Assembly (NCBI GenBank): GCA_937891565.1
Contig: CALAHA010000232.1
Location: 1-11,316, forward strand
Direction: 5' to 3'
Origin: an uncultured Ilumatobacter sp.
GTDB taxonomy: Bacteria > Actinomycetota > Acidimicrobiia > Acidimicrobiales > Ilumatobacteraceae
Length of the DNA: 11,316 bases
The position numbers and the translations under genes were made by a program. The notes under the pieces were generated by a model that saw only the letters and a program-made list of their open reading frames with translations, made no database searches and was not told the DNA's origin. Positions 1 through 5,798 of the stretch are shown here, piece after piece. Position 1 is the stretch's first letter; every line of letters begins with the position of its first letter.

Positions 1-1
1 A

Positions 2-553
2 GGCGACACCTTCACGTCGTCTGGTCTGCCACTGCTCCTCGACCGATCGGCGGGCAAGCTCGGTGTGCTCCGCGGACACTTCGCCCGAGCAAACAATCAA
101 TGGAAGGCGCTCGACGGTGCCTCAGTGCTTGCGTTGTTCCCGCTCGCTGACGGCTACGTCACGCCATCGCGCTACCCATCGAAGGCTGAACATCACCGAG
201 TGGTCCCAACCTGGAACTACGAGGTCGTCCATGCCCACGGCACGGTTCGCATCCATGACGACCCGGAATGGGTTCGCGAGCTCGTGTCAGACCTCACCGA
301 TCACCACGAAGCAGCCCGCCACGACCTTGATGTCGCACCGCAGTGGGCGGTCACCGATGCTCCGTCGGACTTCATTGACAAGCAACTCCGAGCAATCGTC
401 GGGGTCGAAATCGAGATCACGCGGCTGGATGGCAAGCGCAAGCTCAGCCAGAACCGGTCAGATGCCGACCGGCTCGAAGTGATTGTCGGCCACGCCGCCT
501 CGCCGGCTGAACGCGACCGTGCGTTGGCAAAGGCGATGCGCGAAGTGCTCTAG
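2..553 (+). CDS. PaiB-like FMN-binding protein, C-terminal part (5' end outside window)
   Basis: The reading frame is open from the window edge to the TAG at 551-553, so the true start lies upstream and only about 183 residues are visible. The visible N-terminus reads GDTFTSSGLPLLLDR, then LGVLRGHFARANNQW, then DGYVTPSRYPSK and VPTWNYEVVHAHG. This order of a split-barrel core with a W-N-Y / VHAHG signature is characteristic of the PaiB family, annotated as FMN-binding negative transcriptional regulators (named after Bacillus PAI 2). The C-terminal section contains IVGVEIEITRLDGKRKLSQN, also typical. Members bind flavin in the cytoplasm; whether this one regulates transcription or acts as an FMN/heme-type oxidoreductase cannot be told. 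It converges on the next gene, with the two stop codons sharing four bases. The internal GTG at 65 lies inside the conserved core and is not a start. Confidence 0.85.
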   Translation, partial: GDTFTSSGLPLLLDRSAGKLGVLRGHFARANNQWKALDGASVLALFPLADGYVTPSRYPSKAEHHRVVPTWNYEVVHAHGTVRIHDDPEWVRELVSDLTDHHEAARHDLDVAPQWAVTDAPSDFIDKQLRAIVGVEIEITRLDGKRKLSQNRSDADRLEVIVGHAASPAERDRALAKAMREVL

Positions 554-1776
554 ACGAGGGCGCTGACGGCTGAGCCCATCAGGTCGATGAAGTTGTCAGC
601 ATAGAACCGGTCGCGGATGTCGTCGGAGCGGTCGCCAAGGCTGCGCTCGAATCGTTCGAACGGCCGACGGCCGCCTTCCACGTGCGGGTAGTCGGTGTTG
701 AAGAGCAGGATGTCTGGGCCGACTTGATCGGTGACCCATCCGACGTCTTCGGTCGGGTATGGCGTCACCCTGACTTGGCGCTGCACGTACTCCCCCGGTG
801 TGATCGACAGGTCGCGCAGCCGTTCTTCGTGGCGGCCAAAGGCGTCCATTGCGGACTCCATCTGTTTCAGCCAACTCGGGAGCCATGTACAGCCTTGTTC
901 GATGACGCCGACGCGGAGGTTGGGGTGGCGCTCCAGCACACCGTCGAAGATCATCGTGGCGAGGGTCTGCATCGGCGGGAACGGAATGGCCATGTAGTCG
1001 ACCGAGCGGAAGTTTTCTTCGCCGCCATGGAAGTCGGGCGGGATCGGCAGGCCGTTGTTGAAGTAGCTCGGGTCAATGAGTGCGCCCGTACCACCGACGT
1101 GGAAGACGACAGGGATGCCGGCCTCTTCTGCTTGGCGCCACACGCGGTCGAGTGATCGGTGAGACGGCGAATGGCCGGCCGGGCAGCCGGACGCGACGAG
1201 GAGTGCAGCGGCGCCCATCTCGATGGACTCGGTAGCCATTGCCTCAGCCCGGTCGAAGTCGGCAAGCGGGACGTAACACGTGGCGAGCAGGCGCTCGTCG
1301 ACAGAGCAGAAGTCGGTCATTCCCCGGTTGTGGGCGCGCGCTGCGCCGTAGGCGAGGTCGAGGTCGACTGGCTTGGCGTTGATCGGGTGTTCCCACTCAA
1401 AGAGCCGTGAGTTGTGGAACGTGTTGAAGAGCAGCTGACTGTCGACACCGATGTAGTCGAGGACGCGCGGTCGGTCTTCGGCGATGAACGAACCGGTGGC
1501 GGCGAAGTTCTTCCGGTTCATGACCTCGGTGGCTTCGTCGGCAAGGAACTCCTCGCTGCGATGCCGTTCGGCGAGCCGTTGGAAGACTGCAGTGAGATCA
1601 TCCGGGGCAAGCGTTTCACCGGCACCAGCGTCGCCGGTTTGAACCAGTTCGCTTGCGTATTGCGGGACAATGAGCCGGTCGCGGATGTCGGGGTCAGCGT
1701 GATCACGGAGCCAGTTGGGCGGTTCCATGATGTGTGCGTCAGCGTCGTGGACCCTGCGGCGTTCGATGTAGGCCAT
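550..1776 (-). CDS. Metal-dependent amidohydrolase (amidohydrolase-2 / ACMSD-like TIM barrel)
   Basis: A 408-residue protein of normal length for the PF04909 amidohydrolase-related family, whose members hydrolyse or decarboxylate small organic acids and lactones using one divalent metal. Candidate metal ligands are visible: D13-A-H15 in HDADAHIMEP near the N-terminus, H226 in VVFHVGGTG, and D362 in FNTDYPH near the C-terminus. The block LERHPNLRVGVIEQGCTWLP is also typical of the family. No signal peptide is seen, so it should be cytoplasmic. The ATG at 1776 is preceded by GGTGG as a possible ribosome site. The gene converges on the PaiB-like gene and lies divergent from the tRNA gene. Substrate is not predictable; relatives are frequent in actinobacterial aromatic and steroid degradation regions, but nothing nearby confirms that. 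Confidence 0.85.
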   Translation of the reverse strand: MAYIERRRVHDADAHIMEPPNWLRDHADPDIRDRLIVPQYASELVQTGDAGAGETLAPDDLTAVFQRLAERHRSEEFLADEATEVMNRKNFAATGSFIAEDRPRVLDYIGVDSQLLFNTFHNSRLFEWEHPINAKPVDLDLAYGAARAHNRGMTDFCSVDERLLATCYVPLADFDRAEAMATESIEMGAAALLVASGCPAGHSPSHRSLDRVWRQAEEAGIPVVFHVGGTGALIDPSYFNNGLPIPPDFHGGEENFRSVDYMAIPFPPMQTLATMIFDGVLERHPNLRVGVIEQGCTWLPSWLKQMESAMDAFGRHEERLRDLSITPGEYVQRQVRVTPYPTEDVGWVTDQVGPDILLFNTDYPHVEGGRRPFERFERSLGDRSDDIRDRFYADNFIDLMGSAVSALV

Positions 1777-1868
1777 CCACCAGTGTCGCGCCTACCGGTG
1801 GCTGGCTCGGCAGTTGGACGGAGCACATTCGTGTCAGCCGCTCGACGCCGCTAACGTAGGAGCTCTTC

Positions 1869-1942
1869 GCGGATGTAGTTCAATGGTAGAACATCAGCTT
1901 CCCAAGCTGAATACGCGGGTTCGATTCCCGTCATCCGCTCCA
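1869..1942 (+). tRNA. tRNA-Gly (anticodon CCC), CCA encoded
   Basis: The full cloverleaf can be folded by eye. The acceptor stem GCGGATG (1869-1875) pairs perfectly with CATCCGC (1932-1938). The D-stem is GTTC/GAAC, the anticodon stem TCAGC/GCTGA with loop TTCCCAA giving anticodon CCC, and the T-arm GCGGG-TTCGATT-CCCGT with one G-T wobble. The discriminator is T1939 and the terminal CCA at 1940-1942 is encoded in the DNA. It decodes GGG. A possible -10 (TAACGT, 1852-1857) lies 11 nt upstream, but no convincing -35 is visible. A weak 6-bp inverted repeat (GAGCTG 1950-1955 with CAGCTC 1964-1969) follows the 3' end without a T-tract, so it is at best a processing or termination signal. Confidence 0.97.
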
Positions 1943-1974
1943 ATTTCTGGAGCTGAATAAGACCAGCTCATTGA

Positions 1975-2094
1975 CCGTTTCCCGGTCCCCAGCTCGTCTG
2001 GAAGTGCCTCGCCGACAGGTCAGTTCACAAACTTCCCAGCGGAAGATTCCGAGGCCGCTACTTCCATCTCGGCAGACGCATCTCCGTCGGCGCA
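1975..2094 (+). pseudogene. Possible decayed integrase N-terminal segment (weak)
   Basis: This lies in a 380-bp stretch (1943-2324) with no intact gene. In the frame containing 1993, the translation includes SVHKLPSGRFRGRYFHLGRR (2020-2079), which resembles the arm-type DNA-binding start of tyrosine recombinases (pattern: xLPSGRWxARYRxxxGRR). There is no start codon and no catalytic domain, and the following sequence in this frame loses the resemblance. Its position directly behind a tRNA gene fits an old integration site, but the match is short and made by eye. It could be chance. Confidence 0.2.
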
Positions 2095-2096
2095 GG

Positions 2097-2198
2097 TTGC
2101 GAACAGATCGGACGGCGTCAAAGGCGATCCGCGACCATGCCTTTGTTCAGAACCTGCGTCGCGCAGCAGCTTTCAGAGAACTTGCCCTTCCGAACTGA
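2097..2198 (+). pseudogene. Remnant resembling the C-terminus of an IS6-type transposase
   Basis: The frame reads LRTDRTASKAIRDHAFVQNL, then RRAAAFRELALPN and a TGA stop at 2196-2198. From memory of the family, actinobacterial IS6-type DDE transposases end with a block like RGLxxDRTAxxIxxGHAFVQNLRRGHYEL...AAAFxELALAI. The window has both halves of that block, but the GHYEL segment between them is missing, consistent with an internal deletion. No DDE catalytic core, inverted repeats or target duplication is visible. The open frame continues upstream to 1971 as low-complexity Arg/Ser/Pro-rich sequence without recognisable similarity. It is interpreted as insertion-sequence debris; a database comparison is needed to settle the family. 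Confidence 0.4.
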
Positions 2199-2260
2199 CC
2201 GAAACCCCTCCACAAACTCGGCGAACCACGCCCCCAGATCGGCCAACGCAACAATCCCGC

Positions 2261-2284
2261 TCAAAGATCTCAAAGATCTCAAAG
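2261..2284. repeat. 9-bp tandem repeat (TCAAAGATC), about 2.7 copies
   Basis: TCAAAGATC occurs at 2261-2269 and 2270-2278, followed by a partial copy TCAAAG at 2279-2284. It lies in the non-coding tract between the transposase-like remnant and the end of the TetR gene. Too short and impure to be an iteron array; probably a slippage product. Confidence 0.8.
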
Positions 2285-2324
2285 GTTCGAATTGCTGGGT
2301 TGGGGCCTGGGCATGATGCCGCCT

Positions 2325-2924
2325 TCATCCAGCTGCAGCGTGCAACAACAAGTCGAGATGGTTGGCGAAGAGCGCGAGGCCGGAGTTGACGATGTTGGGA
2401 TCGGCATGCGCCTTGGCGAGCACGATCGAGCCTTCGATCACGGCCAGGAACTGCTGAGCCAGTTCTTCGGCTGGAAGCGCTACACCGGCACCGTCGCCAG
2501 CATTACGAATCAGGTCTGCGACGTATGACGCCAACGTCGAGAACTGCTGAGACAACTTGTCACGCATGTCGGGATGCGACTCGGCGAGGTCGAGGGTAAA
2601 GCTGCCGAGCATGCAGCCGTGAGTGAGCAGCGGCCCCGAACACACCACGCCAGCATGAGTAACGAAGCGTCGAAGTCGCTCGACTGGATCCTCATCAGCA
2701 GCGAACAGCCCAGTCGTCAGGGCCAGAACCAACTCGTCGAAGAAACCGTCGAGCGCAGCCTGTCCGAGATCGTCCTTCGTCGCGAAGTGGTGGTAAAAGC
2801 TGCCTTTGCTGACCTGCGCCTCGGTGCAGACTTCGTCGACCGTCGTGGCCGGAAATCCTTTGGTGAGCGACAACGTGCGCATCGCGTCAATTAACTTCGC
2901 TCGGTTCTCTCCACGAGGGGCCAT
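2325..2924 (-). CDS. TetR/AcrR-family transcriptional repressor
   Basis: A 199-residue one-component regulator. The N-terminal helix-turn-helix is clear: GFPATTVDEVCTEAQVSKGS followed by FYHHFATKDDL, residues 23-53, matching the TetR consensus. The C-terminal ligand domain contains THGCMLGSFTLDLAE with C104, a Gly-Cys-hydrophobic motif shared with the NemR/AcrR-like branch; a further cysteine is at C95. The ATG at 2924 is chosen because AGGG lies 8 nt upstream; the in-frame GTG at 2933 has no ribosome site and would add three residues. The gene is divergent from the DinB/TIGR03086-type gene, and an 18-bp palindrome in that gene's promoter (3074-3091) is the likely operator. The natural ligand is unknown; electrophile or thiol-reactive sensing is an inference from C104. 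Confidence 0.93.
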   Translation of the reverse strand: MAPRGENRAKLIDAMRTLSLTKGFPATTVDEVCTEAQVSKGSFYHHFATKDDLGQAALDGFFDELVLALTTGLFAADEDPVERLRRFVTHAGVVCSGPLLTHGCMLGSFTLDLAESHPDMRDKLSQQFSTLASYVADLIRNAGDGAGVALPAEELAQQFLAVIEGSIVLAKAHADPNIVNSGLALFANHLDLLLHAAAG

Positions 2925-3063
2925 GTCATTCACCCTACGTCTCTAACGAACGACGAAATGGCTGCCATGTCGGATGCGACACCCAGGTTGGACCCAGCGC
3001 GAGCACGACTCGGTCAGAGTCGCCGACGAAGTCGAGCCAGCATTTGGCTATCACCGACGTCAC

Positions 3064-3094
3064 TTGACAGAACATACCGACTAGTTGGTATCCT
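3064..3094 (+). promoter_or_regulatory. Housekeeping-type promoter of the DinB/TIGR03086-type gene
   Basis: A perfect -35 box TTGACA at 3064-3069 is followed, after a 19-bp spacer, by TATCCT at 3089-3094 as -10. This gives a leader of roughly 40 nt before the ATG at 3142, which has an AGGAG ribosome site. The spacer is longer than the optimal 17 bp and the palindromic operator fills it and enters the -10. The perfect -35 makes this the most convincing promoter in the window. Confidence 0.6.
3074..3091. promoter_or_regulatory. 18-bp palindromic operator, probably for the adjacent TetR repressor
   Basis: ATACCGACTAGTTGGTAT is an inverted repeat centred on ACTAGT; eight of nine base pairs are symmetrical (only the G/T pair at 3079/3086 breaks it). 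It has the size and ACC...GGT character of TetR-family operators, resembling the NemR box. It occupies the spacer and -10 of the promoter at 3064-3094, so a bound dimer would block RNA polymerase there. It lies about 150 bp upstream of the TetR start, so autoregulation is possible but not shown. Confidence 0.65.
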
Positions 3095-3141
3095 TCCAAC
3101 TCTCGTGGCACCAGCCCGACGCCCAACCTTCAGGAGCCCCA

Positions 3142-3693
3142 ATGAACCCCATCGACGACTTCACCGACACGAGCCGCATCATGAGCGGCTTGCTCGAACG
3201 CCTCGACCCAGCAGACCTGGACACTGCGACACCGTGTGCGCGCTGGTCCGTTGCAGACCTTGTCGACCACATTGTCGGCGACGTCTTCGTCTTCGTCGGC
3301 GCAGCAGGAGCCGATGCGTCGGCCCCTGTAGGTCCGGTCACCGCCGACAACGCAGTCTCGCGATATGCAAGCGCCACAGCAGCTGTGCTCGCCGCGTACC
3401 AGGCGAACGACACGCTCAATCGCGACCTCGCAACACCGTTCGGCACGTTCCCTGGTTCGATGGTGCTCAGCGTCGTCATCGCCGACCAACTCACACACTG
3501 CTGGGATCTCGCCCGCTCGATCGGAGCGCCGGTCGTCGCCGCCGACGAACTGGTAGACAACGCCCTCAACACGTGGACGGCCTTCATCCAAAGCGACTAC
3601 CGCGACGGTGAGATGTTCGGTGACGCTCAAACCTGTGGGCCCGATGCATCGAACCTCGACCGACTCGCCGCGTTCACCGGACGCAATGTTTGA
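3142..3693 (+). CDS. TIGR03086-type DinB-like metal-binding protein
   Basis: A 183-residue protein of the DinB/mycothiol-dependent maleylpyruvate isomerase N-terminal superfamily, actinobacterial TIGR03086 branch. The signature TPCARWSVADLVDHIVGDVF at residues 30-49 carries the first metal-ligand histidine, H43. ADQLTHCWDLARSIG near residues 114-128 carries D115 and H119, completing the expected His-(Asp/Glu)-His site on a four-helix bundle. Members are thought to be thiol (mycothiol)-dependent enzymes; the reaction of this one is unknown. The ATG at 3142 is chosen because AGGAG (3132-3136) precedes it by five bases. An upstream in-frame TTG at 3085 sits inside the operator and -10 region and is untenable. 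The gene is transcribed from 3064-3094 and is the likely target of the divergent TetR repressor. Confidence 0.85.
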   Translation: MNPIDDFTDTSRIMSGLLERLDPADLDTATPCARWSVADLVDHIVGDVFVFVGAAGADASAPVGPVTADNAVSRYASATAAVLAAYQANDTLNRDLATPFGTFPGSMVLSVVIADQLTHCWDLARSIGAPVVAADELVDNALNTWTAFIQSDYRDGEMFGDAQTCGPDASNLDRLAAFTGRNV

Positions 3694-3842
3694 GTGAGTC
3701 AAGGACAACGCCGCGAACTACACCAAGCGCGCAGTGGCCGCGTCGGAAGCTCTGAACGAATGCGTGGCCGCGGATCACGTTCGACGCAGACCGTGCGTGA
3801 GCCGTCAAGACAAAAGCAATGGCGTTGGACCAGCTACGAAGC

Positions 3843-3885
3843 CTCATTACCCGAAGGTCCGAGGTTCAAATCCTGCCCCACTCCA
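3843..3885 (+). other. tRNA 3'-half remnant (possible old attachment site)
   Basis: The segment runs from an anticodon-loop-like CTCATTACCCGAAGGTC through a T-arm-like GAGGTTCAAATCC to CCCCACTCCA, ending in CCA at 3883-3885. Translated, it gives KVRGSNPAP, very close to KVAGSNPAP, the well-known spurious peptide read from tRNA 3' ends. A complete tRNA cannot be folded: no matching acceptor 5' strand or D-arm lies upstream, the T-stem has mismatches, and the spacing to CCA is one or two bases short. It is not a copy of the tRNA-Gly 3' end at 1869-1942. Such 3'-half copies are typical att core leftovers of integrases. The flanking 3694-3842 holds nothing recognisable apart from a short open segment noted under findings. 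Confidence 0.5.
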
Positions 3886-3899
3886 TTGACCATCTCGAC

Positions 3900-4217
3900 T
3901 CAGAGACCCAGCACCGCGCGAAGGCCGTCGTCGATGGCATCGCAAAGCGGGCGGGGCAGCTTGCCTGTGCGCTCCGCGAGCCGCGAGCGGTCGATCAACT
4001 CCAGGCCGAGCGGCACAGCAACGGAATCCTTCGCCAGACCCGTCACCGCGGCCGTCAGCAATACATTGCCAGCGAGGCCCGCCCGATCAAGATTCGACGT
4101 GAGCGGTACGACGTGGGTCTGCCAAACCTCCACACCGAGAACGTCGTCAGACGACACAACAACACACGGCCGACGTTTGTCGAGCTCCACCCAGTAGACG
4201 CCGCCTCGTGTCACCAC
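3900..4217 (-). CDS. MazF/PemK-family toxin (endoribonuclease)
   Basis: About 105 residues, normal for MazF. Recognisable family blocks occur in order: RGGVYWVELDKRRPCVVVSS at the N-terminus, THVVPLTSNLDRAGLAGNVL in the middle, and TGLAKDSVAVPLGLELIDRS followed by RLAERTGKL toward the C-terminus. MazF toxins cleave mRNA at short single-stranded motifs and are neutralised by a cognate antitoxin. The start is placed at GTG 4217, with GTG 4214 an equally possible alternative that gives the classic 4-base GTGA overlap with the antitoxin stop. The frame stays open to an ATG at 4367, but those extra 50 residues lie within the antitoxin gene and have no toxin similarity. GGAG about 11 nt upstream may assist coupled translation. 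It forms a bicistron with the gene at 4211-4441. Confidence 0.85.
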   Translation of the reverse strand: MVTRGGVYWVELDKRRPCVVVSSDDVLGVEVWQTHVVPLTSNLDRAGLAGNVLLTAAVTGLAKDSVAVPLGLELIDRSRLAERTGKLPRPLCDAIDDGLRAVLGL

Positions 4218-4441
4218 GGTGCGGATCGCTCCATCCGTAGACCGGCAGCACGCGCATCGTCGTCGGTTGGCGGTTCGGTTGCGGACAGTGCTGCATCGGC
4301 CAGCAGCTGCTGAGGAAAGATCATGGACGACTCCGCAGCGTGACGACGGAGCCGATCGGTCACCCACCTTGAGAACGGGACGTCCAGGCTTTCGATAATC
4401 GGCACGACATCGTCGGGCACACTGATCGTCTTGTTGGGCAT
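4211..4441 (-). CDS. Antitoxin of the MazF-like toxin (ribbon-helix-helix-like)
   Basis: A 76-residue protein directly upstream of the toxin, with overlapping ends (TGA at 4213-4211). The N-terminus MPNKTISVPDDVVPIIESL followed by PFSRWVTDRLRRHA looks like a short beta strand plus two helices, as in ribbon-helix-helix DNA-binding antitoxins. The acidic, flexible tail TEPPTDDDARAAGLRMERS is the likely toxin-wrapping part. Antitoxin-first order is standard for autoregulated type II pairs. There is no SD sequence before the ATG at 4441; instead TAGAAT lies 6 nt upstream, so the mRNA is probably leaderless. Repeats of TACGTA overlap that box and are the likely autoregulatory operator. The exact antitoxin subfamily is uncertain. 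Confidence 0.82.
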   Translation of the reverse strand: MPNKTISVPDDVVPIIESLDVPFSRWVTDRLRRHAAESSMIFPQQLLADAALSATEPPTDDDARAAGLRMERSAPW

Positions 4442-4464
4442 GTACGTATTCTACGTACGTATTC
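4442..4464 (-). promoter_or_regulatory. Toxin-antitoxin promoter/operator with TACGTA repeats
   Basis: On the minus strand TAGAAT (4453-4448) matches the -10 consensus at five of six positions and ends 6 nt before the antitoxin ATG, placing transcription start at or next to the A of the ATG. The palindrome TACGTA occurs three times (4443-4448, 4452-4457, 4456-4461), and TACGTATTC is directly repeated at 4443-4451 and 4456-4464. The repeats bracket and overlap the -10, as expected for autorepression by antitoxin or complex. No good -35 is seen. Confidence 0.6.
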
Positions 4465-4617
4465 AGTGGTCGACGGCCATCGAGCCGAACTCAGCACAGC
4501 CTGCGTCCTCACAGACCTCCGAATCACGGTCGCAATCCGCGGCAAGTACCAGACGGTGTCATCGTTCGATGTTCCATGCTGGGCCTCTTCTCGCGTGCCC
4601 ATTGCGATGATGTTCCA

Positions 4618-4638
4618 AACGAGTCGTCGCAACTCGTT
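4618..4638 (-). terminator. Hairpin downstream of the alcohol dehydrogenase gene
   Basis: A perfect 7-bp inverted repeat, AACGAGT (4618-4624) and ACTCGTT (4632-4638), with a 7-nt loop begins 27 nt past the stop of the gene at 4666. Reading the minus strand, the stem ends in TCGTT followed by TGG, so the T-tract is poor. The pairing suggests a terminator or mRNA 3' end, but strength is doubtful. The rest of 4465-4665 holds nothing I can recognise. Confidence 0.35.
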
Positions 4639-4665
4639 CGAGCCGTTCGAGCTTGAGGCGCTCGC

Positions 4666-5772
4666 CTACTCGTTGCCGACCGGGTGCTCGATGATGATGA
4701 CGTTGCGACGTGCCTGGCCCGAACGCGTCGACGCAATCGCCGCATTGATCTGATCGAGGGGATATGTCGCCGTAATGAGTTGGTCGAGGTGTAGATCGCC
4801 GTCTGCGTACAGCTGGCTCAGCCGTGGCAGGTCGCGCGCGAGGTCCGTCGACCCCATGAACGAGCCGATCACTCGCTTACCGTCACCGGCGAACCCGCTC
4901 CCGTCAATCGACACGACGTCGCCGGTGCGCGTCATCCCGACAACGACGACGGTTCCACCCTTGCGCGCGATGCCGATGGCCTGCTCGATGGCAGCCGTCG
5001 AGCCGACGGTAACAAACACATAATCAGCGCCGCGCCCACCGGTCAGCGCCGCAACTGCTGCGCCGACGTCGACCTGGTCACCTCGAACGACGTCGGTGGC
5101 GCCAAACTCCTTCGCGTCGTCGAGTTTCTGATCGCTGACGTCGACGGCGATGATCAGCGATGCGCCCGCCACCCGGGCGCCCTGGATCGCATTCAGCCCG
5201 ACCCCTCCGGCACCGACAACGACCACGCTCGAATCGGCGGTGACGTCAGCGGTGTTGGCAACGGCTCCGAAGCCCGTAATCACGCCGCACGCGAGCAGCG
5301 AAGCGACGTCGAAACCCATCGAGTCAGCAATACGCGCGACCTGTGAGTGATGGACGACGGTTCGCTCGGCAAAAGCTCCGGTGTACACGCCCTGGACGAC
5401 ATCGTTGCCGTCGCCATCGTGCAACCGGTGCTCGGTCGCGATGGCGAAACCTGCTCGGCGTTCGCACAGATGCGTCTCGTCACGGTCGCAGAAGAAGCAG
5501 TCGCGGCAATTGCGCAGCAGTGAGACAACCACGCGGTCCCCTACTGCCACTGACTCGACCCCGGCCCCGACCGCTGCGATCACGCCGGATGCTTCATGCC
5601 CGTTGACGGCAGGGAGCGCTCCGCCCCAAGATCCATCGTTGGCGTGCAGGTCGCTCGCACAGATAGCGACCGCGTGGATGTCGACGAGCACCTCGTCGCG
5701 CTTCGGCGGATCGATGAACAATTCCTCGATGACGAGCGGGGCCCCGAACTCGCGGCAGACCGCTGCCTTCAT
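4666..5772 (-). CDS. Zinc-dependent alcohol dehydrogenase (MDR superfamily)
   Basis: 368 residues, normal for class III-like medium-chain dehydrogenases that oxidise alcohols with NAD. Catalytic zinc ligands are C38 (AICASDLH), H59-E60 (GHEASG) and C162 (LLACGVITG). The structural zinc lobe is intact: C89, C92, C95 and C103. The Rossmann motif GAGGVG is at 187-192, and D211 at the end of the second strand (IIAVDVS) predicts NAD rather than NADP. The ATG at 5772 gives the familiar MKAAVCREFG start with GGAG 8 nt upstream; an ATG at 5808 would add 12 atypical residues and overlap the upstream gene. It follows the aldehyde dehydrogenase by 26 nt, so the two probably form an operon acting in sequence on an alcohol and its aldehyde. 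The substrate is unknown. Confidence 0.9.
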   Translation of the reverse strand: MKAAVCREFGAPLVIEELFIDPPKRDEVLVDIHAVAICASDLHANDGSWGGALPAVNGHEASGVIAAVGAGVESVAVGDRVVVSLLRNCRDCFFCDRDETHLCERRAGFAIATEHRLHDGDGNDVVQGVYTGAFAERTVVHHSQVARIADSMGFDVASLLACGVITGFGAVANTADVTADSSVVVVGAGGVGLNAIQGARVAGASLIIAVDVSDQKLDDAKEFGATDVVRGDQVDVGAAVAALTGGRGADYVFVTVGSTAAIEQAIGIARKGGTVVVVGMTRTGDVVSIDGSGFAGDGKRVIGSFMGSTDLARDLPRLSQLYADGDLHLDQLITATYPLDQINAAIASTRSGQARRNVIIIEHPVGNE

Positions 5773-5798
5773 GCTGAATGCTCCGTCGGGCCTGATGC

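Noticed and set aside
1414..1854. Long plus-strand open frames over the amidohydrolase
   Set aside because: They are antisense frames typical of GC-rich DNA; the minus-strand protein has clear family motifs.
3085..3141. TTG start at 3085 for the TIGR03086-type gene
   Set aside because: It falls inside the palindromic operator and upstream of the -10, whereas ATG 3142 has AGGAG at the right distance.
3810..3885. A complete functional tRNA
   Set aside because: No acceptor 5' strand or D-arm can be found, the T-stem is mismatched and the spacing to CCA is wrong; only the 3' half is recognisable.
4218..4367. Long form of the toxin starting at ATG 4367
   Set aside because: The extra 50 residues are the antitoxin gene in another frame and do not resemble MazF; the MazF fold starts at about 4217.
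4466..4753. Plus-strand open frame between the antitoxin promoter and the alcohol dehydrogenase
   Set aside because: It runs into the antisense of the dehydrogenase and shows no recognisable domain; the region looks non-coding.
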